Positions 1 through 6,341 of a DNA stretch of 64,000 nt are shown here, piece after piece (the stretch's first letter is position 1; each line of letters begins with the position of its first letter). Position numbers and translations under genes: made by a program. This DNA comes from Pseudomonas sp. LFM046 (GTDB lineage: Bacteria; Pseudomonadota; Gammaproteobacteria; Pseudomonadales; Pseudomonadaceae). The stretch is taken from contig NZ_JYKO02000001.1 of the NCBI RefSeq assembly GCF_000949385.2, positions 1,450,620 through 1,514,619 on the forward strand. The letters run 5' to 3'. The notes beneath the pieces were generated by a model that saw nothing but the letters and a program-made list of their open reading frames with translations, made no database searches and was not told where the DNA came from.

Positions 1-467
1 CCGGCGACGAAGGTGCGGTCGGCCAGGCGCTTGTCCAGCACGCCGTAGAGGCGTGCGGTCTCTTTCACATAGCGCTGGATGGCGTAGGGCAGCTTCTCCG
101 GGGCGAATCGGTTGAAGTGGTGATTCTGGCCAGCCATGGGGCCGAGGCCGCCCATCTGCCAGAACAACCATTGCAGGCATTCCTGGCGGCCGCGCAGGTC
201 CTGGGGGATGAAGCGGCCGGTCTTCTCCGCGAGATAGAGGAGGATGGCGCCGGACTCGAACAGGGAAATAGGGTCGCCATTGTCGACCGGCTCATGGTCG
301 ACGATGGCGGGAATGCGGTTGTTCGGCGAGACCTTCAGGAAGTGGGGCTGGAACTGCTCGTCCTTGCCGATGTTGATCGGGTGGAGGCGATAGGGCAGGC
401 CGGTTTCTTCGAGGAACAGGGTGATCTTGTGGCCGTTGGGCGTGGTCCAGTAATAGAGGTCGATCAT
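1..467 (-). CDS. yfcG: Glutathione S-transferase, YfcG/nu class (3' end outside window)
   Basis: About 155 N-terminal residues are visible; the C-terminal helical domain continues beyond base 1. The protein opens with a thioredoxin-like fold carrying the TTPNG segment (about residues 8-12) typical of nu-class enzymes, where YfcG and YghU use glutathione or its disulfide for disulfide-bond reduction. The cis-proline segment NNRIPAIVD (about 49-57) and the glutathione-contacting ESGAILLYLAEK stretch (about 69-80) are present, followed by LQWLFWQMGGLGPM and QNHHF, which I recall as nearly identical in E. coli YfcG. The start is the ATG at 467-465. It is transcribed away from the SEC-C gene, with a hairpin between them. 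Cytosolic; physiological substrate unknown. Confidence 0.9.
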   Translation of the reverse strand, partial: MIDLYYWTTPNGHKITLFLEETGLPYRLHPINIGKDEQFQPHFLKVSPNNRIPAIVDHEPVDNGDPISLFESGAILLYLAEKTGRFIPQDLRGRQECLQWLFWQMGGLGPMAGQNHHFNRFAPEKLPYAIQRYVKETARLYGVLDKRLADRTFVA

Positions 468-506
468 CGGGAGGCTCCGGGGGACTTCTCACGGTCCTGA
501 AACGAA

Positions 507-529
507 CAGGCCCGCACTTGGCGGGCCTG
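507..529 (-). terminator. Hairpin terminator between the SEC-C gene and the GST gene
   Basis: CAGGCCCGC and GCGGGCCTG form a perfect 9-bp stem around a 5-base loop. Read on the minus strand it follows the SEC-C gene stop and is followed by a short T-rich run, so it probably ends that transcript before the glutathione transferase gene. Confidence 0.6.
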
Positions 530-546
530 GAGGAGTGCGGAGGGCG

Positions 547-741
547 TCAGGCGCCGTGGCACTTCTTGAACTTCTTCTGGCTGCCGCACGGGCAGGGATC
601 GTTGCGGCCCACTTCCTTCAGCGGGTTGCGCACCGGCTCCTGATGGCCGTGGTTGCAGTGCGGGCCGTGCACGTGGTGGTGATGATCGTGGTCATGGTCG
701 TGGTTGCAGTTCGGACCATGGACGTGGGGTTCTTGACTCAT
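547..741 (-). CDS. Small histidine-rich SEC-C motif protein
   Basis: A 64-residue protein. Residues 1-33 are very rich in histidine with interspersed cysteines (two HVHGPxCNH units around a DHDHDHHHH core), and the C-terminus is a SEC-C motif, [20 protein letters not shown] motifs bind one zinc ion through Cys-X-Cys plus a downstream Cys-His/Cys pair, as in the SecA tail. The histidine block probably also binds metal; a role in zinc or nickel handling is inference. It starts 7 bases after the stop of the upstream lipoprotein gene on the same strand, so the two are probably co-transcribed. It resembles YchJ (1970-2440) only in the SEC-C motif. Confidence 0.85.
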   Translation of the reverse strand: MSQEPHVHGPNCNHDHDHDHHHHVHGPHCNHGHQEPVRNPLKEVGRNDPCPCGSQKKFKKCHGA

Positions 742-748
742 GAAGGTT

Positions 749-1249
749 CTACTCCGGGATGTAACTGCCGGGGATTATCTCGCCATTGCGGCTGAGGTGC
801 ACGCTCTTGCCGAACATCAACCCGGTCTTCACTTCGCCGTCGAGGCGGTACTTGATGGGCTCGTCGGGCTTTTCCAGGAGCTTGACGATGTACTTCATGT
901 GCCGCCAGAGATTGGTGCGCACCGGTACGTCGAAGGTCTGGCTGCCGCGAGCGGGCACGGTGAACCAGGTGCTGGATTCGCCCGAGGCGAGCTTCACGTC
1001 GTTGAGGTGCACGGTGTAGACCAGTCCGCGCACCGGCAGGTTGACGTCATTAGGGTTGTCAATGCGAAAACGCAGCACGAACTGCTGTTCCAGCAGCTTG
1101 GCACGTACCACGTCCACCTTGATCAGTCGGACGTCAGGATCCTGGAAACCATCGCTGAACCAGGTAGAGCATCCGCTGAGGCCCGAAAGAGGAAGGGCGA
1201 AGATAAACAGTAGGCTGAGAATTCTTATCGTTTGCGCCTGGGAAAACAT
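749..1249 (-). CDS. LEA14-like (WHy-domain) lipoprotein
   Basis: A 166-residue predicted lipoprotein. The signal peptide ends in a lipobox (LSGC, about residues 24-27), so the mature protein is probably lipid-anchored in the cell envelope. The body (about 40-160) has the LEA type-2/WHy pattern: [21 protein letters not shown] followed by a beta-strand-rich segment with [13 protein letters not shown]. Relatives are LEA14-like desiccation or stress-associated proteins with a fibronectin-type fold and no known catalysis. I chose the ATG at 1249 because it precedes the hydrophobic signal sequence; a longer open frame upstream overlaps the divergent gene and lacks signal features. The SEC-C gene follows immediately. 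Confidence 0.82.
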   Translation of the reverse strand: MFSQAQTIRILSLLFIFALPLSGLSGCSTWFSDGFQDPDVRLIKVDVVRAKLLEQQFVLRFRIDNPNDVNLPVRGLVYTVHLNDVKLASGESSTWFTVPARGSQTFDVPVRTNLWRHMKYIVKLLEKPDEPIKYRLDGEVKTGLMFGKSVHLSRNGEIIPGSYIPE

Positions 1250-1363
1250 TGCAATACTCCAAGTGAAGCTCCAGTGTAACAAGCAACTGCTCGGCCGCAA
1301 GCTGTTGTGGCCTGAAAAAAACCTGCGCCATACTGCTGAGCAATTCGGACAGGAGTGTGACCA

Positions 1364-1933
1364 ATGGGTCGTTACGAGATCGCCTTTTCCGGGAAGCTGG
1401 TTCCCGGGGCGCGGCTGGAGTTGGTGCAAGCCAACATGGCCAAACTGTTCCAGGCCGATGCCCAACGGATCGCCATGCTCTTCTCCGGGCGGCGCGTGAT
1501 CCTCAAGAACAACCTCGATGAAGCCTCAGCCGAGAAGTACCGCTCCACCCTGGAGCGCGCCGGAGCGCTGGTCGAGGTGCTGTCCATGGAACCGGAAATC
1601 GAGGAAGTGGAACTGGCGCCGCCGCCTCAACCCGACCCCCGGCCCCAGCCGGTGCAAGCTCCGGCACCGGCCCCCGTGGCGACTCACGGTCGCTTGAAGG
1701 TCACCCCCCGAGATGAGTACATGGCTGCCTTCGTTGGGGTGGACGCTCCGGATTTCGGCATCGCCCCGGTAGGCGCCGACCTTCAGGACGCCAGACCAGA
1801 GGCACCGCCGCTGGACTTCGACTTCTCCAGCTTCAGCGTGGCGCCTGTCGGGAGTGACATGGGCCAGGCCAAGACGCCTCCACCGGAGCCGGCCCCTGAC
1901 ACTTCGCACCTGCGCCTGGAAGAGCGCAAATAG
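1364..1933 (+). CDS. Hypothetical protein with N-terminal compact domain and proline-rich linker
   Basis: A 189-residue protein preceded by a good AGGAG ribosome site. Residues 1-72 form a compact alpha/beta segment (RYEIAFSGKLVPGA, then ALFSGRR-like and VILKNNLDEASAEKY) that I know from other Pseudomonas hypothetical proteins, where it looks like a small nucleotide- or protein-binding module. Residues 80-110 are proline- and alanine-rich and probably disordered. The C-terminal third contains a repeated motif, DFGIAPVGADLQDA and SFSVAPVGSDMGQA, two imperfect copies of F-x-I/V-A-P-V-G-x-D. No signal peptide or membrane segment. I do not assign a function. A bidirectional terminator separates it from the convergent ychJ gene. 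Confidence 0.75.
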   Translation: MGRYEIAFSGKLVPGARLELVQANMAKLFQADAQRIAMLFSGRRVILKNNLDEASAEKYRSTLERAGALVEVLSMEPEIEEVELAPPPQPDPRPQPVQAPAPAPVATHGRLKVTPRDEYMAAFVGVDAPDFGIAPVGADLQDARPEAPPLDFDFSSFSVAPVGSDMGQAKTPPPEPAPDTSHLRLEERK

Positions 1934-1936
1934 AAT

Positions 1937-1966
1937 GAGGCCCGCATCGTGCGGGCCTCTTGCTTT
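1937..1966. terminator. Bidirectional Rho-independent terminator
   Basis: A perfect 10-bp stem (GAGGCCCGCA / TGCGGGCCTC) with a TCG loop lies between two convergent genes. It is followed by TTGCTTT on the plus strand and by a T-rich stretch on the minus strand, so it can serve both. Confidence 0.75.
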
Positions 1967-1969
1967 GCA

Positions 1970-2440
1970 TCAAAGGTAGCTCGAACAGCACTTCTTGAAT
2001 TTCTGGCTGCTGCCGCACGGACAGGGATCATTGCGGCCGGCATCGAGCGGAACCGTCGGGTCGAGGAAATACCAGCGTCCCCCTGCCTGGACGAATGCCG
2101 ACTTCTCTCGATGGCTGTGTTCGCCGCCCTGATCGTGCCACCGCGCGATGAAGGTGACGAAGGCATGCTCCGGCTGGCCGCCCAGCAGTTCATGGCTTTC
2201 GACCTCCAGCCCAAGCCAGGTACTGGACAGGCTCCAGGCGCGGATCGCCTCCACATCGAGGCCGGCACGCTGGGCGGGCAGGGTGGTTTCCACCAGGTAG
2301 TCCACCAGACCCAGCACATAGGCGCTGTAGCGCGAACGCATCAGTGCCTCGGCACTGGCGGCGGGATGGCCCGCGTGGTGGCGGCCGCAGCAGACGTCGA
2401 GCAGGTTGCCGCTACCGCAGGGACAGATCGCAGTGCTCAT
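1970..2440 (-). CDS. ychJ: YchJ family protein with two SEC-C motifs
   Basis: A 156-residue protein of the YchJ/UPF0225 family. It has an N-terminal zinc motif ([19 protein letters not shown], about residues 6-24), a central NTF2-like region with the family hallmarks RSRYSAY and FxxRWHDQ, and a C-terminal SEC-C motif ([15 protein letters not shown]). The cysteine clusters should each bind zinc. The molecular role of YchJ is not established. It lies 3 bases after the stop of the upstream gene on the same strand, so the two probably form an operon. Confidence 0.9.
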   Translation of the reverse strand: MSTAICPCGSGNLLDVCCGRHHAGHPAASAEALMRSRYSAYVLGLVDYLVETTLPAQRAGLDVEAIRAWSLSSTWLGLEVESHELLGGQPEHAFVTFIARWHDQGGEHSHREKSAFVQAGGRWYFLDPTVPLDAGRNDPCPCGSSQKFKKCCSSYL

Positions 2441-2443
2441 GGA

Positions 2444-2941
2444 TTACCACCAGTACTTGCCGAAGTTTTGCGGATTGGCCCAGAACTTGGCGTTCAGCCA
2501 GTCAGGGACCTGCTTGTATTCGCGCAGGTCGTAGGTAAAGAGGGTCAGGGTCTGCTCCTCACGGCGGAAACGCTCGCTGGCTTGCAGGGCCAGGGCGAAG
2601 AAGTCGGTGTCCTGCCAGCCGCAGGCGCCAAGGTCCGCCAGCACGGCCACGCGGCTCGCGTTGAGGTTGCGGATGCCGCCGAGAAGCTCCAGGCCGGTGC
2701 GCTTGGGCAGGTGCTCCAGGCAGTCTGCCAGGAGTGCGAGGTCGAAGCGGCGTCCGGCTTGCTCAGCCGGCAGCGGGCCAGCGCAAACCTGCACCACCTC
2801 GCTGTCCGGGTGGGCAGCCGCAAATGCCTCGAGGGCCGGGAGTGGGCTGTTGCCCACCAGCAGCAGGCTCTTGGGCGCGTAGCGTTCGAGCAGCGCCGCA
2901 AGGGCTTGCTGGGGCGTGCGGGAAGAGAAGCTATCAGTCAT
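2444..2941 (-). CDS. Methyltransferase-fold-like hypothetical protein (DUF6231-type)
   Basis: A 165-residue protein. SLLLVGNSPLPALEAF near residues 22-38 and FDLALLADCLEHLPKR near 70-85 resemble motif I and the motif-IV-like region of class I methyltransferases, but the glycine-rich SAM loop is degenerate, so catalysis is doubtful. The C-terminus is tryptophan- and tyrosine-rich (PDWLNAKFWANPQNFGKYWW), a signature I associate with a Pseudomonas-restricted family. I chose the ATG at 2941; an upstream in-frame start at 2989 would add 16 residues without family character. It is the first gene of a probable two-gene unit with ychJ. Confidence 0.75.
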   Translation of the reverse strand: MTDSFSSRTPQQALAALLERYAPKSLLLVGNSPLPALEAFAAAHPDSEVVQVCAGPLPAEQAGRRFDLALLADCLEHLPKRTGLELLGGIRNLNASRVAVLADLGACGWQDTDFFALALQASERFRREEQTLTLFTYDLREYKQVPDWLNAKFWANPQNFGKYWW

Positions 2942-3071
2942 CGAAAATCCTCGAACAGGTGGGGCAAGACTAGCCTGAAGGCGAGTCATGGCCTAGTGCT
3001 GGCGGTTTCCAAAGCTGGCGTCTTTACTCCCTAAGTGTCGGTATGGGCCGATTATTAGAGGAGACTCGCTT

Positions 3072-3767
3072 ATGAGCATTACACGGACAGCTTTACCCCT
3101 TGTACTAGTGACCAGCGTTCTGACCGGTTGCTCCGGTCTGCAGAAAACCGACTGGCCCACATGCGCAGCAGTAGGGGGTGTGGTAGGTGCAGGGCTGGGT
3201 GCGATCGAGAGCGCCACCTGGGCTGGGTGGGGCACGCTGATCGGCGCTGGCACAGGGGCCGCCTATTGCTGGGTTCACGGCGATGGTGACGAAGACGGTG
3301 ATGGCGTGTTTGACAGCCGCGACAAGTGCCCCGGCACCCCGCCTGGAACCAAGGTGGACGCCGATGGCTGCCCGATCAAGGTTGAAGCTCCGGTCGTTGA
3401 AGCACCGGCCGTGGTCGAGCACGAGACTATCGTCGTTCGTGACCTGCTGTTCTCCTTCGACTCCGCCAAGCTGGACCCGGCCGACGAGGCCAAGTTGGAT
3501 GACGTTGCCACCCGCCTGAAGAACGAAGCACCGAATGCCAAGCTGACCGTGACGGGTCACACCGACAGTGTCGGCTCCGACAAGTACAACCAGAAACTCT
3601 CGGAACGCCGCGCCCAAGCGGTGGCCGACTACCTGGTTCGTAGTGGCATCCCGGCGTCCAGCATCGTGAGCGTCAATGGCGCGGGGGAAAGCCAACCGGT
3701 AGCCGATAACGCCACCAAGGACGGCCGCGCGATGAACCGCCGCGTGGAAATCCAGATCGACCGCTGA
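3072..3767 (+). CDS. OmpA-family lipoprotein with thrombospondin-3-like linker (copy 1)
   Basis: A 231-residue predicted outer-membrane lipoprotein. The signal peptide ends in lipobox LTGC (about residue 20). Residues 33-65 are glycine/alanine-rich and hydrophobic. Residues 70-98 carry an aspartate-rich thrombospondin type-3-like repeat (DGDEDGDGVFDSRDKCP) expected to bind calcium. The OmpA C-terminal peptidoglycan-binding domain fills about 115-231, with the canonical TVTGHTDSVGSDKYNQKLSERRAQAV pattern including the Asp and Arg that contact diaminopimelate. It should tether the outer membrane to peptidoglycan. The next gene is a clear paralogue in the same orientation; a strong hairpin separates them. 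Confidence 0.9.
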   Translation: MSITRTALPLVLVTSVLTGCSGLQKTDWPTCAAVGGVVGAGLGAIESATWAGWGTLIGAGTGAAYCWVHGDGDEDGDGVFDSRDKCPGTPPGTKVDADGCPIKVEAPVVEAPAVVEHETIVVRDLLFSFDSAKLDPADEAKLDDVATRLKNEAPNAKLTVTGHTDSVGSDKYNQKLSERRAQAVADYLVRSGIPASSIVSVNGAGESQPVADNATKDGRAMNRRVEIQIDR

Positions 3768-3777
3768 TCCCGGTATT

Positions 3778-3804
3778 CCACGGCGCACGCCTTGTGCGCC
3801 GTGG
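3778..3804 (+). terminator. Hairpin between the tandem OmpA genes
   Basis: CCACGGCGCAC and GTGCGCCGTGG form a perfect 11-bp stem with a 5-base loop. There is no clear T-run, so it may act as a weak terminator or as a 3'-end stabiliser. Confidence 0.55.
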
Positions 3805-3860
3805 ACCTCCGGTCTTTACTCCTGTGGTACCGGCGTGGCCGGTGGCACAGGAGAATCATC

Positions 3861-4589
3861 ATGGACAAGCAACTTCCCCGAGTTGCGATTTCACTTCTTC
3901 TGGTCAGCAGTTTCCTTTCCGGTTGCGCCACGTCCAGTGATGGCAGTGCTGCGCTCAATCAAGGGAATTGGCCAATTTGTAGTCTTATTGGCGGCGCAGT
4001 TGGCGGTGGCCTGGGTGCCATCGAGAGTTCCGCCTGGGCGGCTGGTGGCGCCGCGGCTGGTGCCATAGCTGGTGGTCTGATCTGCTATGCCCAGGATGGC
4101 GATGCCGACGGCGATGGCGTATTCGATCGCCGTGATACCTGCCCCGATACGCCGGCCGGCAAGCCGGTCAACGTCAATGGATGTCCGGAGCGGACTTATC
4201 CCCAAGCGCCTGCTGCCGAAGCACCGGCGGCGCCCCAGGACGAGGTGATCGTACTCAGCGACATGGGCAACGTGCTGTTCGCGTTTGACTCCGCGGAGCT
4301 GACTTCGGACGCCAAGGACCAACTGGCTGGCGTTGCCAATCGCCTGACCAGTGCCAACCTGGTCAGCGTAAAAGTGATCGGACATACCGACAGCAAGGGC
4401 TCGGATGCCTACAACCAGCGGCTTTCCGAGCGACGAGCGAAAAGTGTGGCGGATTTCCTGGCGAGCCAGGGCGTGCCTCCCGACAAGCTGTCCACGGAGG
4501 GTATGGGTGAGAGCCAGCCGGTGGCCGACAACGGCACCGATGCAGGGCGCTCGCAGAACCGCCGCGTAGAAATCCGCGTCGATCGCTGA
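3861..4589 (+). CDS. OmpA-family lipoprotein with thrombospondin-3-like linker (copy 2)
   Basis: A 242-residue paralogue of the preceding gene with the same architecture: lipobox LSGC near residue 20, a cysteine/glycine/alanine-rich segment (WPICSLIGGAVGGGLGAIE), a calcium-type DGDADGDGVFDRRDTCP linker near 82-98, a proline/alanine spacer, and an OmpA domain from about 125 with VIGHTDSKGSDAYNQRLSERRA. The start is the ATG at 3861 behind CAGGAG; the longer open frame has no signal sequence. Both copies share WP-C and GLGAIES, so a tandem duplication followed by divergence is likely. Confidence 0.9.
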   Translation: MDKQLPRVAISLLLVSSFLSGCATSSDGSAALNQGNWPICSLIGGAVGGGLGAIESSAWAAGGAAAGAIAGGLICYAQDGDADGDGVFDRRDTCPDTPAGKPVNVNGCPERTYPQAPAAEAPAAPQDEVIVLSDMGNVLFAFDSAELTSDAKDQLAGVANRLTSANLVSVKVIGHTDSKGSDAYNQRLSERRAKSVADFLASQGVPPDKLSTEGMGESQPVADNGTDAGRSQNRRVEIRVDR

Positions 4590-4638
4590 ATGATTTCGTT
4601 ACCCAATGTGTAGGGGCTGTCCCCGGCCCCGCGCTTTT

Positions 4639-4666
4639 CCCGGCGGCGCTCTGGTGCGCCGCCGGG
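4639..4666 (+). terminator. Terminator-like hairpin after the second OmpA gene
   Basis: CCCGGCGGCGC and GCGCCGCCGGG form a perfect 11-bp stem with a 6-base loop, without a marked T-run. Confidence 0.55.
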
Positions 4667-4714
4667 CTTAAGCGTATGTTCCGCACACCTAAAAACAATG
4701 CCAGGAGGGGAGGC

Positions 4715-4990
4715 ATGCGAGTATTCATGGAGCTGGGCAAGGTGGTTGCCCTGATGTTCTGGCTGGTGGTGATCATCAATCTGGTTTCACCCTTCGCCAC
4801 GCCTTTCGAGATGCTGCTCAATGGCGCCGCGATCCTGCTGATCCTGGTGCACCTGTTCGAAATCCTGATGTTCAATTCGTTGCTGCGCGGTCGCGCCCGG
4901 CCCTGGGTGGATCGCCTGCAATTGCTCCTGTTCGGTGTCTTCCACCTGCTCAGCATTCCGCGCCATGCCAAGGAGGCACACCATGCGTAA
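4715..4990 (+). CDS. DUF1145 small membrane protein
   Basis: A 91-residue protein of the DUF1145 type with two to three hydrophobic segments (about residues 6-24, 30-50 and 68-82), so an inner-membrane protein. The ATG at 4715 has an excellent AGGAGGGGAGGC ribosome site; an upstream in-frame ATG at 4676 lacks one. Its last codons overlap the start of the collagen-like gene by 8 bases, implying translational coupling. Function unknown. Confidence 0.8.
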   Translation: MRVFMELGKVVALMFWLVVIINLVSPFATPFEMLLNGAAILLILVHLFEILMFNSLLRGRARPWVDRLQLLLFGVFHLLSIPRHAKEAHHA

Positions 4991-5744
4991 GCTCTGCCTG
5001 TTGGCGGCCCTGACCGCGCCTGTTGCCCTGGCTCAGAACCAGGTGAAGGTGGATGCCCACAATTTCCTCAAGCTGCCGTCCCGGGCCGGGAGCCTCAGCC
5101 TCGATCAGGTCGAAGTGGCCGACTACGCCACCTTGCTGATCCCGGCGGGCGTGACCGAACTGCGTATTGGCGAGCTGCACATGGGGCGCGAGGCGCGCCT
5201 CGGCATCGCGCCATCGGAGCAGGAATTCCGCCTTGAAGTGCAGCGGGGCGAGATCGGCACCGGTAGCAACATCACGGCATCCGGCTCGGCCGGCAGCATG
5301 AGCAAGCCGGCCAGCCCCGGCCGAAATCTCAATCTGCGGCTGGTGGATGTGCGAGTCAGCGAGATGACCCTGGACGTGCGCGGCGGCATCGGCGCCCCCG
5401 GTTATCAAGGGCTGGATGGCGCCGATGGCGACGCCGCCGGGTGCATCTGGGGCCAGGCGGACCGCGGCTGGGATGGCCAGCCCGGTGGCGACGGTCAGGC
5501 GGGCGGTGCGGGCGGTCAGGTCCGCCTGGAAGTGCCGGCGGAATTCCCGGTCGAGCTGGTTCGTGTACGGCTGGAAGGTGGTGCTGGCGGCGCGGCGGGC
5601 GAGGGCGGTGCGGGTGGCCACGGCGGGTCTGCCAAGGGCTGCCTGGTCTACAAAGCCGATGGCGCGGCTGATGGCCGCGCCGGGCAACCCGGCCGGGCCG
5701 GTGCTGCCGGCAATTCCGGCAGCCTCAAGGTCATTCGGTTCTGA
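4983..5744 (+). CDS. Secreted collagen-like glycine-repeat protein
   Basis: A 253-residue protein with a short signal peptide (cleavage after about residue 17, ALAQ). Residues 20-135 are predicted beta-rich, with LRIGELHMGREARLGIAPSE. From about 136 onward glycine tracts dominate: GAPGYQGLDGADGDAAG, GWDGQPGGDGQAGGAGG, GGAGGAAGEGGAGGHGG and GRAGQPGRAGAAGNSG. Many are true Gly-X-Y triplets with Pro or Asp/Arg as in bacterial collagen-like proteins. Two cysteines (in GCIWG and GCLVY) bracket the middle glycine block and could form a disulfide. Probably periplasmic or surface exposed. It is coupled to the DUF1145 gene. The family is poorly characterised and no enzymatic role is visible. Confidence 0.75.
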   Translation: MRKLCLLAALTAPVALAQNQVKVDAHNFLKLPSRAGSLSLDQVEVADYATLLIPAGVTELRIGELHMGREARLGIAPSEQEFRLEVQRGEIGTGSNITASGSAGSMSKPASPGRNLNLRLVDVRVSEMTLDVRGGIGAPGYQGLDGADGDAAGCIWGQADRGWDGQPGGDGQAGGAGGQVRLEVPAEFPVELVRVRLEGGAGGAAGEGGAGGHGGSAKGCLVYKADGAADGRAGQPGRAGAAGNSGSLKVIRF

Positions 5745-5753
5745 TTCGGCGAA

Positions 5754-5773
5754 GGCGCACAAGGACGTGCGCC
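5754..5773. terminator. Hairpin between convergent genes
   Basis: GGCGCAC and GTGCGCC pair around a 6-base loop between the collagen-like gene (+) and the CopD-like gene (-). There is no T-run; it is a plausible weak bidirectional terminator. Confidence 0.45.
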
Positions 5774-5777
5774 AGCT

Positions 5778-6242
5778 TCAGAAGCTGAGGCGGATCGCGA
5801 CGACCGTCACCAGCGCCAGGCCGATAAGCAGGTTGAATCCCACCACGCGGCGAATGCGGCCTAGCACCGCGCCACCTTCCGGCCAGTTTTCGGCATTCAC
5901 CGCCGCGCGCAGCTGGGGCAGCAGCAGGGCGCTGACCCGCACGAAGAGCGCGAGCATCGCGATATAGAGCCCGATCATCATGTGCACATAGCGCGGCGCC
6001 GCCTCCAGGCTGGCGAACGACAGGTGCAGCATGCCGACGCCGGTGAAGGGCAGCACCAGCACCGCCGGCCACACCCACTGGAAGAAGCGACGGAACACTT
6101 CGAGCCACAGACGCAGGCGCGCCGGGGGTTCCAGGGTGGTCACGGCTGCCGGCCGGAGAATCATCCAGGCGAAGAACATGCCGCCGACCCAGATCAGGGC
6201 GGCCAGCAGGTGCAGGGCGTAAAGGGCGGCGTGGGCGGTCAT
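5778..6242 (-). CDS. CopD-family four-helix inner-membrane protein
   Basis: A 154-residue protein with four hydrophobic helices (about residues 5-28, 52-75, 85-108 and 130-152). The first contains H-x-LAALIWVGGMFF, matching the start of CopD and related copper-resistance/YqhA-like families where a helix histidine may bind copper or haem. A further histidine is in the GMLHLSF segment and another in YVHMMIG. It is a stand-alone CopD domain, without a fused CopC domain. Copper uptake is possible, but no other copper gene is adjacent, so I only assign the family. Confidence 0.75.
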   Translation of the reverse strand: MTAHAALYALHLLAALIWVGGMFFAWMILRPAAVTTLEPPARLRLWLEVFRRFFQWVWPAVLVLPFTGVGMLHLSFASLEAAPRYVHMMIGLYIAMLALFVRVSALLLPQLRAAVNAENWPEGGAVLGRIRRVVGFNLLIGLALVTVVAIRLSF

Positions 6243-6341
6243 CCGGTCAACTCCATTCGGCGGGGAAAAGAAGGCGCGCTATGATAGCCGGCCTGTTAAA
6301 GTACTGAAAATTTATCCAGCGTTCCGGCCCCGCCATTTCCC

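Noticed and set aside
6243-6341. A LexA box upstream of dinG.
   Set aside because: No CTG-N10-CAG palindrome is visible in the short upstream gap.
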